Source of the DNA: Saprospiraceae bacterium
GTDB lineage: Bacteria > Bacteroidota > Bacteroidia > Chitinophagales > Saprospiraceae
DNA length: 64,000 bases
Assembly: GCA_020436935.1 (NCBI GenBank)
Contig: JAGQWX010000002.1
Coordinates: forward strand, 174,373-238,372
Direction: 5' to 3'
Below are positions 51,657 through 60,363 of the stretch, in pieces. Position 1 is the first letter of the stretch. Every line of letters begins with the position of its first letter. Both the position numbers and the translations under genes were made by a program. Below the pieces are notes generated by a model. That model saw only the letters and a program-made list of their open reading frames with translations, did no database searches and was not told the DNA's origin.

Positions 51657-52511
51657 ATGGATCATCAGAAGCACGTCCTTGATATCGAAGAAATCTGGGA
51701 AGAAGAATTGCTGCACCGCTATCCTGAAGAAGGCAAAAAGGCAATAGAAGATTACCGCAATTACGACCACCCCACCAGGGATACCGTACGTGAATTTTAT
51801 AAACTCAATCATACCTATCAGACCTATAGTTTTGTCAGAGAGAAAGAAGCTGAGTTCTTACAATTGAACAGAAAAAGAATGCCGCTTTGGGAAGCAGTAG
51901 AATTTCTCAATACACTGGTAGATGACTCGGATCCGGATACAGATCTCGATCAGACCCAACACCTCATGCAGACTTCCGAAGCCATCAGGGCAGACGGACA
52001 TCCCGATTGGTTTGTACTTACAGGTTTTTTGCACGATTTGGGCAAGGTCTTGTGTCTTTTTGGTGAGCCTCAGTGGGCTGTAGTTGGTGATACTTTCCCT
52101 GTTGGTTGTGCTTTTTCAGATAAAATTGTGTACCCGGAATATTTCGCTCAAAACCCCGATACTTACAATCCTGAATACAATACAAAGTATGGCGTTTACC
52201 GGGCCAATTGTGGTCTTGACCAGGTACATATGTCCTGGGGCCACGACGAATACTTGTATCATGTCGTCAAAGATTACTTGCCTGAGCCTGCATTATATAT
52301 GATCAGGTATCACTCATTCTATAGCCAACACCGGGAGCATGCATATGAGCATCTGATGAGCGCTCATGATAAAAAAATGTTTGAATGGGTGGACAAATTC
52401 AACCCATACGATCTTTATACCAAATGCCCCGATACATTGAAAGTCGACCAACTTCGCCCTTATTACGAAGATTTGGCGGCAAAATACTTACCCGATACTT
52501 TATGTTTTTAA
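51657..52511 (+). CDS. Inositol oxygenase (MIOX)
   Basis: 284 residues, matching the eukaryotic enzyme (about 285). The di-iron ligands are all visible: His in DQTQHLMQTSEAIR, His-Asp in GFLHDLGKVL, His in SWGHDEYLYHV, His in IRYHSFYSQH and Asp in FNPYDLYTK. The N-terminal Y-x-x-F-R-D/N-like segment and W-E-A-V-E-F-L-N also match. It cleaves myo-inositol with oxygen to D-glucuronate in the cytosol. Full-length MIOX is uncommon in bacteria. Downstream of a symporter gene with its own promoter; its last 10 bases overlap the next gene. Confidence 0.93.
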   Translation: MDHQKHVLDIEEIWEEELLHRYPEEGKKAIEDYRNYDHPTRDTVREFYKLNHTYQTYSFVREKEAEFLQLNRKRMPLWEAVEFLNTLVDDSDPDTDLDQTQHLMQTSEAIRADGHPDWFVLTGFLHDLGKVLCLFGEPQWAVVGDTFPVGCAFSDKIVYPEYFAQNPDTYNPEYNTKYGVYRANCGLDQVHMSWGHDEYLYHVVKDYLPEPALYMIRYHSFYSQHREHAYEHLMSAHDKKMFEWVDKFNPYDLYTKCPDTLKVDQLRPYYEDLAAKYLPDTLCF

Positions 52512-52852
52512 AATCATCACTTTCAGGAAGACGCGTGCTTCCGATTTTATTGATTGCATTACTGGCAGTCCTATGGTCATGTTCAGGTGCAAATAAAAAG
52601 CCCGACATTGTCATTTATGGTTCATCGGAATGCGACCATTGTACAATTTTCATGGGACAGATGGATTCTGTGGGCTACACCTATGTGTTCAAGGACGTCA
52701 ACAACAATCAGCCTATGGTAGACGAAATGATGGCCGAGGTGAAAGCCTACAATTACAAGGAATACATCAATCTGCCAGTGGTCATTGTCAACAAGGAGCA
52801 CTTCTTTTCAGGACCTGAAATTGGGGAGGTCGTCCAGGCCATCAATCAATAA
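52502..52852 (+). CDS. Thioredoxin/glutaredoxin-like lipoprotein
   Basis: 116 residues from the ATG at 52502, overlapping the MIOX gene by 10 bases. Lipoprotein signal VLPILLIALLAVLWSC with lipidated Cys27. The mature domain has the redox pair in YGSSECDHCTIFMGQM (CxxC) and the cis-proline segment INLPVVIVNKEHFFSG, as in glutaredoxin-like proteins. It probably reduces or isomerises disulfides in the periplasm; the link to inositol oxidation is unclear. An in-frame ATG at 52385 would place the signal peptide internally and is rejected. Confidence 0.82.
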   Translation: MFLKSSLSGRRVLPILLIALLAVLWSCSGANKKPDIVIYGSSECDHCTIFMGQMDSVGYTYVFKDVNNNQPMVDEMMAEVKAYNYKEYINLPVVIVNKEHFFSGPEIGEVVQAINQ

Positions 52853-52907
52853 GGACAATCGAAAAACTTTTTTAATTCAACGGTTCGGCTGACAAAAGCT
52901 GAAGTCG

Positions 52908-54863
52908 TTATGATTCGACAGTAACGGATGTTGCCAGCTGGGCGATGTCAACTGTTATTTCCTTCAACCTTGTTTCCACAGGTTCCGGCATGTCTTCCTG
53001 ATACCTGCCTCCAAGGTGATGGGCCAGAAATGCTTCAACAGCTGCGTACATGGCCATTCGGTTCACAGGTTTTCTGAAACCATGGCCTTCGTCCTGGGCG
53101 TTGAGGTAAACGACATCCTTACCCTTATGGTGCAGCGCAAGAGCGATCTGATCAGACTCTGCCTGTTTTACACGCGGGTCGTTGGCACCTTGTACAATCA
53201 TGAGTGGTCTTTCAAATTGATCCACAAAAAACAATGGACTCCTTTCTTTGAGCAAAGCCCTTCCTTCCTCAGTCTCAGGATCACCGACCATTTCATAGAG
53301 CCATTTCCTCCCTGCTTCCCAATATGGTGGTATCGTTTCGAGCAAGGTGAACAAGTTGCTCGGACCTACAATATCAATACCGCAAGCATACAATTTTGGC
53401 GTAAAAGCCATGCCAGCAAGTGTAGCATAACCTCCATAAGACCCTCCGAAAATGCATACCCTGTTGGGGTCGGCTATTCCGATATCAATGATGTGTTTTA
53501 CCCCCCAGGTAATATCGTCCTGCATTTTCCTGCCCCATTCTTTATCACCGGCATTGAGGAATGCCTTTCCGTATCCTCCGCTTGCACGGAAATTGATCTG
53601 CAATACCGCATATCCCCGATTGGTCATAAATTGTGCATTGCCATTGTATCCCCAGTAATCTCTTGGCCCTTTCGGTCCACCGTGCACCACCACAACCATA
53701 GGTAGTTTTTCATCCTCTTTTCTTGGTGGCAAAGACAGATAGGCAGGGATGATCAAACCATCCGAGCTTTCGAAGCTGATGGGATGCATTGGAGACAAAT
53801 ACTGCTCAATTTCCTTCAGTCGCGGCTGAGGTGTATACTGGAATATGATGTCTTTTGTAATTCGGTCGAAAAGGTAAACTTCAGTCGCTATGTTGTCACC
53901 GCTTACCGAGAACAACAATCTTTCGTAGTGCGAAGTACTGCTGGTAAAACCGATTTCTTTACCCGGAAATCTGGACAAAAGGAAGTTGTAGTCTGCTTCC
54001 CAGTCCGCATCTCTCCAGTATTTTTTGGTTTTGTGGAGGGTATAGGAGGTAGAAAGAATTTTCCTGCTGTTTCGGTCTATGAAAATGTGACCAAAGTCTA
54101 CAAGTCCCTCCGGATCACTTTCTATTTTTTGTTTTTGCCCCGTCAATGGGTCCAAAAGAAATAAAGTCGTGAGATCAACATCCCCTTTGTTGGATGCCAG
54201 ATAAAATGCAGAACTGTCTTCATTCCAGCCTTCTACAGCAGCAGATTCCTGAAGATTGGTCTCGTATATTTGAGTAAAGCTGCCGTCATCGTTGACCCTC
54301 AGGATTTGGTTGAATCCGTTTTCGTCTGTGCGGTAGGCAAGCCGTGCTTTTTCATCCCAATCAAATTCCCAGCCCTGTAGCCTATCATTGTTTTCATGTA
54401 TCAGATTTGCCTGAGCCGTAGAAACAGTCAATTCATAAAGGTCATGCCAGGCCTTGTCCCTGTGATTGATGCCCACCATGAGCTTATCAGGATTTAATTT
54501 GCTGACCTGGTAAATTTGTGCGGTGATTTCATCAAAAGGGGTCAGATTTACAGACGGTGGTATGACACCTTCAGCAGTTTCGGGCGACACCCTGAAGATG
54601 TTGAAATTTTCATCGCCATGGTTGTCATTTACATAGAGGATGTATTTGCTGTCATAGGTCCAGAAAAAACCCATGATGGGTGAAATAGAATCCGTTAATG
54701 GCAGGGCATCCTCAAATGGAGCTTCAGCTGCTTTTACATAAATATTCAGGATGCCATGGTATGCTTTCAGAAAGGCAATTTTACTTCCATCAGGGCTCAA
54801 TGTGCCACTGGAGATTTCGGGATTGCCAAAAAAGATTTCTCTGTCAATGATAGGATATTCCAT
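52908..54863 (-). CDS. S9 family prolyl oligopeptidase-like serine peptidase
   Basis: 651 residues. No signal peptide, so cytosolic. Residues 1-340 form a beta-propeller with TolB/DPP-like blades ([18 protein letters not shown]). The alpha/beta-hydrolase domain (about 370-640) has the catalytic triad Ser475 ([13 protein letters not shown]), Asp562 (GANDPRVKQ) and His594 (DEGHGFRKP), and [15 protein letters not shown] before it. It cleaves short peptides, probably acyl-aminoacyl type. Convergent with the thioredoxin-like gene. Confidence 0.92.
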   Translation of the reverse strand: MEYPIIDREIFFGNPEISSGTLSPDGSKIAFLKAYHGILNIYVKAAEAPFEDALPLTDSISPIMGFFWTYDSKYILYVNDNHGDENFNIFRVSPETAEGVIPPSVNLTPFDEITAQIYQVSKLNPDKLMVGINHRDKAWHDLYELTVSTAQANLIHENNDRLQGWEFDWDEKARLAYRTDENGFNQILRVNDDGSFTQIYETNLQESAAVEGWNEDSSAFYLASNKGDVDLTTLFLLDPLTGQKQKIESDPEGLVDFGHIFIDRNSRKILSTSYTLHKTKKYWRDADWEADYNFLLSRFPGKEIGFTSSTSHYERLLFSVSGDNIATEVYLFDRITKDIIFQYTPQPRLKEIEQYLSPMHPISFESSDGLIIPAYLSLPPRKEDEKLPMVVVVHGGPKGPRDYWGYNGNAQFMTNRGYAVLQINFRASGGYGKAFLNAGDKEWGRKMQDDITWGVKHIIDIGIADPNRVCIFGGSYGGYATLAGMAFTPKLYACGIDIVGPSNLFTLLETIPPYWEAGRKWLYEMVGDPETEEGRALLKERSPLFFVDQFERPLMIVQGANDPRVKQAESDQIALALHHKGKDVVYLNAQDEGHGFRKPVNRMAMYAAVEAFLAHHLGGRYQEDMPEPVETRLKEITVDIAQLATSVTVES

Positions 54864-54915
54864 AATTCTTAGGATTTGAAAATATACTTTCAGTATAAGT
54901 AAATGTGATTTACAA

Positions 54916-55587
54916 TTATTGATTTAAGACCATATAAGCAATCAGTTGAGCACTTACGCCCACCAGATAGCCACCGAATATTTGATCAGAAGTATGTGCC
55001 TTGAGTACGAGCCGGGCACTGCCTATGATGCCTGCTATAATGATGGCGCCTATGATTAAAACGTCAGTACTGATGATGTAAGTACCCACCCCGGATATAT
55101 TGAGTAAAAAGCTGTAGTAGTCGTATCCAAACTTCAAAAGCAACATTGCGGCTACAAGACCTCCGGCAGCAATGGCATGGAGACTTATTTTTGAAAAAAT
55201 GTTGACAAAAAACGCCATAAATAAAGCAACGGTCGTCCCCAGGAGGAAGGCTGTAAATATGTCCGGCACGTTGGGGTTGTTTCTTACATTGACAAACAAC
55301 CATACATAAAAAATGCTAGCAGCAATCATTGGACCCACTCTGTCTTTGTTGCTCTCCATCTGTATGCCGGAAATCAGCCCAAGAGTGCTCATCAGGCCTA
55401 TACAAATCAAAGGAAAAACAACAGTAAGGCTCATGATGGAAATAAACAATAAGCCATTGGCCTTGGGATCATTGTTAGTAAATAGGTACGGATTGATGAC
55501 ATAATACATGAGCAACATGTACATGACAAAAAATAAGGGGTGAAACAGCAGTGATATGAAGTGAGCCAAAGCTCTGAATACAGCCAA
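54916..55587 (-). CDS. PAP2 (phosphatidic acid phosphatase type 2) family membrane protein
   Basis: 223 residues with six membrane helices. The PAP2 catalytic triplet is present in altered form: NKDRVGPM (K...RP-like), [11 protein letters not shown] (SxHA) and [18 protein letters not shown] (R-x5-H then D). The last motif has two residues between His and Asp instead of three, so catalytic activity is uncertain. It may dephosphorylate a lipid or undecaprenyl pyrophosphate at the periplasmic face. A TAnnTTTG element (CAAATGTA on the plus strand, 55609-55616) is 22 bp upstream. Confidence 0.78.
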   Translation of the reverse strand: MAVFRALAHFISLLFHPLFFVMYMLLMYYVINPYLFTNNDPKANGLLFISIMSLTVVFPLICIGLMSTLGLISGIQMESNKDRVGPMIAASIFYVWLFVNVRNNPNVPDIFTAFLLGTTVALFMAFFVNIFSKISLHAIAAGGLVAAMLLLKFGYDYYSFLLNISGVGTYIISTDVLIIGAIIIAGIIGSARLVLKAHTSDQIFGGYLVGVSAQLIAYMVLNQ

Positions 55588-55608
55588 CTTATGTAATTTT
55601 CAAAAATG

Positions 55609-55616
55609 CAAATGTA
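55609..55616 (-). promoter_or_regulatory. -7 element of the PAP2-like gene
   Basis: CAAATGTA reads TACATTTG on the minus strand, exact TAnnTTTG match, 22 bp before the start at 55587. No -33 box. Confidence 0.45.
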
Positions 55617-55643
55617 AACAATTTTTCAGGCATGGGGGGCTAA

Positions 55644-56147
55644 TTAAAATTTCGAAATCAGGAGCCTTGTACAGTTTTCAATTACATCGTCCATGATGGT
55701 GTCGAGAAGTTCGAAAACTTCATCAAATCGCCCATCAAAGTAAGGGTCTGGCACAATGGATCCTTTATATTTTTCATTTGCCAGGTCAGTAATTCTAAAT
55801 ACTTTTTGTGCATGTTCTGAGGATGTTGCCTTGTTCTTCAGGTCTTTATAGTTGTTGTCATCCATGGTGAGTATGACGTCAAAACGATCAAAGTCTTTCG
55901 GGGTAAATTGGCGTGCTCTCTGGCGACTGATGTCTATGCCGTTTTTGTTGGCCACCATGACAGATCTCATATCAGGAGATTCACCAATGTGCCAGCTGCC
56001 TGTTCCGGCACTGTCTATGTGCCAATCTGTTTTTCCCTGAAGTGAAAGTTTATGTTCCATGATGCCCTGAGCCAGGGGAGACCTGCAAATGTTTCCGAGG
56101 CAAACCATCAAAACTGATGTCGATATCGCTGTTTCCTTCTTGTCCAT
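55644..56147 (-). CDS. Low molecular weight protein-tyrosine phosphatase
   Basis: 167 residues. The P-loop is VCLGNICRSP with nucleophile Cys16, Arg22 and Ser23. The general acid is Asp in VPDPYFDGRFDEVF (DPY motif), and DSAGTGSWHIGE and TMDDNNYKDL are conserved. It is a complete, active-looking LMW-PTP, which often controls envelope polysaccharide export through tyrosine kinases. A separate minus-strand gene from the PAP2-like gene, 57 bases upstream of it. Confidence 0.93.
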   Translation of the reverse strand: MDKKETAISTSVLMVCLGNICRSPLAQGIMEHKLSLQGKTDWHIDSAGTGSWHIGESPDMRSVMVANKNGIDISRQRARQFTPKDFDRFDVILTMDDNNYKDLKNKATSSEHAQKVFRITDLANEKYKGSIVPDPYFDGRFDEVFELLDTIMDDVIENCTRLLISKF

Positions 56148-56619
56148 AGATAGGGCAATTTTGTTTGTAGTAATAATGTTAAATTCCTACAAATGTTCGA
56201 TTTAAAAGGTGGAAATAGGAAGGTTCTCAAGATCGAGCAGGTAAATTATACTGATCGGAAATAGAATTGTCCACATCGATGCTGCTAAAATGAATCATAT
56301 CTTCGTTACAAATACTCGCTGGAGGCACCACTCCAGCTGTGTTTTGTGCCTTGATCTGATTCATTTTATCTTCACATCCAAAATGGACATTCCATATTCC
56401 GATCAGTATATTAACGATGGTGATCTGACAACAATTTTATAAACGCTTCCATTTCCACCCTAAACATCAGCACGAATACATTGTAAATCCTAATGAATTT
56501 GCAGTTGGAAACCATGCTGAGATATAATTACATAACGCAAAATATTGCCAATCTGTGGAGTCAAATCTTGGGATTTGAAATAATCTGTATATTTTGCAAT
56601 ACCAACCAAACTAGATCAA
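56148..56619. other. Gene-free region holding a long hairpin
   Basis: 472 bases between the divergent phosphatase and asparaginase genes. The middle (56247-56410) is a 164-bp imperfect palindrome described separately. The rest is AT-rich with no coding pattern or consensus promoter. Confidence 0.5.
56247..56410. repeat. 164-bp imperfect palindrome (MITE-like or structured RNA)
   Basis: The ends are exact inverted copies: TATACTGATCGGAA (56247-56260) and TTCCGATCAGTATA (56397-56410). Complementarity continues inward: TGTCCA/TGGACA, AAAATGAATCA (56287-56297) against TGATTCATTTT (56357-56367), ACAAA/TTTGT, and the tip GCTGGAG (56318-56324) / CTCCAGC (56331-56337) with loop GCACCA. About 70% of positions pair by hand alignment. 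No ORF lies inside. Confidence 0.7.
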
Positions 56620-57597
56620 ATGACAACCAGAAGGACGTTCCTTGAGGTAATGGCCATTGGCCTTCCTTTAATGGCTTGCAAAAATGATGTGTCTGCACAA
56701 AAAGGCGGTAACACTCAAAAACCAATTGTTATTTCTACCTGGAAAGATGGTGAAGGCGTCAACAAGGCTGCCTGGGAAGTCCTGAGTGCTCAGGGATCAG
56801 CACTTGATGCGGTTGAAAAAGGAGCAGTTTATATGGAAGACCAGATCAATTGTTGTGTAGGTCTTGGAGGCAATCCCGACAGGGAAGGAAAGGTCACCCT
56901 TGATGCCAGCATCATGGATCATCAGTTCAATTGCGGGGCAGTGGCATTTTTGGAGCGCATCAAACACCCCATATCGGTGGCCAGAAAGGTGATGGAATCT
57001 ACACCTCACGTTTTTCTGGTGGGTGCAGGAGCACAGCAATTTGCCGTTGAACAAGGATTCAGTCTTGAAGAGGATGTTTTGTCAGAAAAAGCCAAAGAAG
57101 ACTATGAAGAATGGCTCATAACTTCAGAATATAAGCCCGTCATCAATATTGAAGAAAATGCGTATAACCATGATACGATGGGACTATTGGCCCTGGACGC
57201 GACAGGCAATCTGTCAGGAGCATGTACTACCAGTGGCATGGCGTTCAAAATGAGGGGTCGTATTGGAGATTCTCCCATCATCGGCAGTGGACTCTATGTC
57301 GAAAATGAAGTGGGTGCTGTGGTTGCTACCGGCGTAGGTGAAGAAGTCATCAGGACAGGAGGAAGCAGTTTTGTTATATCTATGATGCGCCAGGGCATGA
57401 GTCCGCAGGAAGCCTGCAAAAAAGCCATTGAACGCATCGTCAATGTCAATGCTGAAAGGGCAAAAGAGATGCAGGTGGCATTCATTGCCCTCGATAAAAA
57501 TGGCAATCACGGTGCCTTTGCTATTCAAAAAGAATTCCATTATTGCATCAAATCCGATGTGGAAGAAGTGATGCTGGAGTCGGCTTCATGGTTTTAG
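56620..57597 (+). CDS. N4-(beta-N-acetylglucosaminyl)-L-asparaginase / isoaspartyl peptidase family
   Basis: 325 residues. Export signal MTTRRTFLEVMAIGLPLMAC has a twin-arginine motif and a lipobox-like cysteine (Cys20). The Ntn-hydrolase core has VGLGGNPDREGKVTLDASIMD and the nucleophile Thr186 exposed by autocleavage in YNHDTMGLLALD, then SGMAFKMRGRIGDSPIIGSGLYV and GEEVIRTGGS. It is the glycosylasparaginase type, removing asparagine from GlcNAc-Asn glycopeptides. Thr and its binding residues are intact. Monocistronic, 113 bases before the amine oxidase gene. Confidence 0.88.
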   Translation: MTTRRTFLEVMAIGLPLMACKNDVSAQKGGNTQKPIVISTWKDGEGVNKAAWEVLSAQGSALDAVEKGAVYMEDQINCCVGLGGNPDREGKVTLDASIMDHQFNCGAVAFLERIKHPISVARKVMESTPHVFLVGAGAQQFAVEQGFSLEEDVLSEKAKEDYEEWLITSEYKPVINIEENAYNHDTMGLLALDATGNLSGACTTSGMAFKMRGRIGDSPIIGSGLYVENEVGAVVATGVGEEVIRTGGSSFVISMMRQGMSPQEACKKAIERIVNVNAERAKEMQVAFIALDKNGNHGAFAIQKEFHYCIKSDVEEVMLESASWF

Positions 57598-57710
57598 AAC
57601 CATCAAATGCAAATATTAAAATTTCACATGTTTGCAACTCAAAGTCTGAAGATACAGGTGGTGAATTAGATTTTAGCGTTTATCTTTATGTCTAACATTA
57701 ACCCAAAATA

Positions 57711-59369
57711 ATGACGAGAAAAGCCAAAACCAGTAGGTTAAGGTCACTCTTAGGCCTTTTATCCAAAGAAATCAACGAAACAGCAAAAAACAACCCGGAT
57801 ATTCAGTATCCGATCAGTCGAAGAAAATTTATCCGTCAAAGCGGCGGCGTAGCTCTGGGTAGTGCTTTGGCCATGGGCATGAGCGCAGCTTTTTTGCAAT
57901 CTTGTAAACAGGAAGCCGGTAAAAATGTTATTGCACAACCCCTTCCGGCAGACGCCATTGATGTCGCCATTCTGGGTGCGGGAATGGCTGGGCTCAATTG
58001 CGCCAACCACCTGTTGGATTCAGGCCTTAAATTTAAGATATACGAAGCCCAAAGACGCAACGGAGGCCGCATACTGACCCACTACAATGATTCACTGCAG
58101 TTGGGTATATTTCCTGAATTTGGCGGCGACTTCATAGATTCCGATCACCAGGAGATGATCGACCTTGCAAAAGAGTTTGATCTCGAACTCATCGATCTCA
58201 TTAAGGATCAGGAGGAGAAAAAACTCGAAAAGGATATTTTCTATTTCGACAACCGAAAAATAGGGGAGAAGGAACTCATCGAAGAATTCAAAAAAGTGGC
58301 ACCTAAAATTGCATCTGATATTACTTCTCTCGGAGAAAATTGGGACACAGATGCTGCAGCCGCACTTGACCTGCTGCCGCTTTCAGATTATTTTGAAGGG
58401 CTTTCATGTGCCCCATGGCTCAAAGAGCTGCTTACTGCAGCCTATATCGCAGAATATGGACTGGACTGCGATGAGCAATCTACACTCAACTTCCTGGCCA
58501 TGATAGATACCGACACCAGCGAAGGATTCAAAGTATTTGGTGTCAGTGACGAGCGGTACAGGGTCAAGGGAGGAAACTCCGCCATCATTCAGGGCCTTAC
58601 CCGCAAAATTGGCATTGATCCCATCGAAAATGAACATGAAGTCACAGAAATCAACGAGGAGGAGGGAGGCTATTACACCATCAAATTCAAAAATGAGGTT
58701 GTTGTGCACGCCAGACACATCGTTTGTACCATTCCATTCACCATTTTGCGTGACATCAAAATCAATCTCAAAGACATCAGCCCTGAAAAAAGAAAATGCA
58801 TCAACGAATTGGGCTATGGTATGAACACAAAACTTGTCCTGGGCTATAACAGTACTCCATGGAGCAACTCCACCAACAAAGCCATGGGATATCTTTTCCA
58901 CAAAGACATCGTCAACGGCTGGGATGGCAGCAATACCAAAACGGAGGGCAATACCAAGGGAGCCTATGTCTGTTATTTCGGTGGCCGATATTCCATGGAC
59001 CTCAGTGCAGTTTCCACCAAAAGCCCTATGGCTCCACCAACGCATGTATGGAGGACAGAGCTTCCAAAGGAGAAAATAGACGGATTTGTTGCAGATCTTG
59101 ATAAAGTATTCAAAGGATCCAAAAAGGAATTTCTCGACAAACATGTATTTGTCAACTGGATAGACTTCCCATGGGTCAAAGGCAGCTACAGCTGTTACAA
59201 ACCCGGCCAGTGGTTTACCATCGCCGGCCTGGAATACGAACCCGTTGGCAATTTTCACTTCGCCGGAGAACACTGCAGCGAAGATTACCAGGGATTCATG
59301 AATGGAGCGGCTGAGACTGGAAGGAGGGTCGCGAAAGAGGTTATGGCCATGGCAATTAAAGCTCAATAA
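57711..59369 (+). CDS. Tat-exported flavin monoamine oxidase-like oxidoreductase
   Basis: 552 residues. The twin-arginine motif SRRKFIRQSGG is unusually far in, after about 35 polar residues, followed by hydrophobic ALAMGMSAAFLQSC. FAD-binding Rossmann motif VAILGAGMAGLNCANHLLD (about 84-102) with EAQRRNGGRI, then HIVCTIPFTILRDI, and the C-terminal FAD motif HFAGEHCSEDYQGFMNGAAETGRR. It resembles amine oxidases (PF01593) that deaminate primary amines or L-amino acids in the periplasm. Its 3' end contains the first copy of a GC-rich repeat. Confidence 0.88.
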   Translation: MTRKAKTSRLRSLLGLLSKEINETAKNNPDIQYPISRRKFIRQSGGVALGSALAMGMSAAFLQSCKQEAGKNVIAQPLPADAIDVAILGAGMAGLNCANHLLDSGLKFKIYEAQRRNGGRILTHYNDSLQLGIFPEFGGDFIDSDHQEMIDLAKEFDLELIDLIKDQEEKKLEKDIFYFDNRKIGEKELIEEFKKVAPKIASDITSLGENWDTDAAAALDLLPLSDYFEGLSCAPWLKELLTAAYIAEYGLDCDEQSTLNFLAMIDTDTSEGFKVFGVSDERYRVKGGNSAIIQGLTRKIGIDPIENEHEVTEINEEEGGYYTIKFKNEVVVHARHIVCTIPFTILRDIKINLKDISPEKRKCINELGYGMNTKLVLGYNSTPWSNSTNKAMGYLFHKDIVNGWDGSNTKTEGNTKGAYVCYFGGRYSMDLSAVSTKSPMAPPTHVWRTELPKEKIDGFVADLDKVFKGSKKEFLDKHVFVNWIDFPWVKGSYSCYKPGQWFTIAGLEYEPVGNFHFAGEHCSEDYQGFMNGAAETGRRVAKEVMAMAIKAQ

Positions 59370-59495
59370 TTTCCCCCCTCTGGCGAGGGTCAGGGGGCCT
59401 TCCCAGAATGCCTTGCTTTACACCCAACTCCATTTCCCTCGGTGGCGGGGGTAAGGGGGTAGCCCTCCCAGAATGCGCTGATTCACTCCCTAATC
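59369..59495. repeat. Two GC-rich about 63-bp direct repeats
   Basis: Copy 1 runs from 59369 (ATTTCCCCCCTCTGGCGAGG...) and copy 2 from 59432 (ATTTCCCTCGGTGGCGGGGG...). Both share AGGGGG, then CCCAGAATGC. Copy 1 begins at the last base of the amine oxidase stop codon. The repeats separate average-GC DNA on the left from AT-rich DNA on the right. Confidence 0.65.
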
Positions 59496-59511
59496 GGTGA
59501 GTCACTGGGGG

Positions 59512-60363
59512 CTAATTCACGAGTATCTCTACCTCTGCGCGGCCATAAAAATATCCAGTACAATTGGCACTTTGAATATTTGATCTGATCAATCCCGTAT
59601 TTATAAATGCTTTTTCGAAATCGGTTATAAAATTAATAGACTCAATAAATTGGACCATTTCTTTTGAAACACTGGCTAAAACTAGTTTATCTAACGGAAC
59701 CCTCTCAGAACCATTGGCATTGAGAAACAATCTGACGTTGTTACTAATGTTTATTGTGCTGTCCCGCAAATAACAATTTTGTTTGTATATAGTAGTAAAT
59801 GTCCTTTTGTTATAACACTGTGTAATTTCCTCGAAGTCATTGGGTTGTAAAATTAATTTATCTCCATCCTTATCGAATATTGCCATTTCAATTGCATCAG
59901 TTTCGTTTTTTGGGGACCACTCGAAGTTTGTTCCTAATTGTATGACACCTTTACCTAAATCGTTAATTGTGATATTTTTGAATTCTGGTGAAACTGGAAT
60001 ATTAACATTTGTTGAACTTGCTTCCAGATCTTTTCCATAAATATTTATACTGAAGACAGAATTAGTTAATTCTTCGTCGAAATCAATAATATAGGATTTT
60101 TCATCTTCGGAAAATGGGAGTAGCCAAACCTGGCCTGAGACTGAATCTAAAACTTCTACTTTCAAATCCCTGACAGAAAAATCACCTTTTAAATCGTGGG
60201 TTATACCATAATCAAGATTTTTTATTACCTGTACGGTTGCAGAATTTTTACTCACATAACCAATTACGGAATAAATATTTTCTGATGCTTCATCATAAAT
60301 CAAATAGTTCTTTTCACATGAGAATAGTAATATCAGACCAAATACGACAAATATTTTTTTCAT
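59512..60363 (-). CDS. DUF4249-type lipoprotein paired with a TonB-dependent receptor
   Basis: 283 residues. Lipoprotein signal MKKIFVVFGLILLFSC (lipidated Cys16). A beta-rich body with SVIGYVSKNSATVQVIK, SVRDLKVEVLDSVSGQVW and a conserved-looking cysteine-bearing C-terminal end (ANCTGYFYGRAEVEILVN) fits DUF4249, a family found next to carboxypeptidase-regulatory-like TonB receptors. It probably caps or assists the receptor at the outer membrane. The receptor gene stop is at 60364, so the two genes abut without a gap. Confidence 0.75.
   Translation of the reverse strand: MKKIFVVFGLILLFSCEKNYLIYDEASENIYSVIGYVSKNSATVQVIKNLDYGITHDLKGDFSVRDLKVEVLDSVSGQVWLLPFSEDEKSYIIDFDEELTNSVFSINIYGKDLEASSTNVNIPVSPEFKNITINDLGKGVIQLGTNFEWSPKNETDAIEMAIFDKDGDKLILQPNDFEEITQCYNKRTFTTIYKQNCYLRDSTINISNNVRLFLNANGSERVPLDKLVLASVSKEMVQFIESINFITDFEKAFINTGLIRSNIQSANCTGYFYGRAEVEILVN

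Noticed and set aside
53016..53705. 229-codon open frame on the plus strand
   Set aside because: Antisense to the catalytic domain of the S9 peptidase; no recognisable domain.
58404..59366. 320-codon open frame on the minus strand
   Set aside because: It is antisense to the amine oxidase gene, whose FAD motifs are intact; no family pattern, signal or ribosome site in the antisense product.
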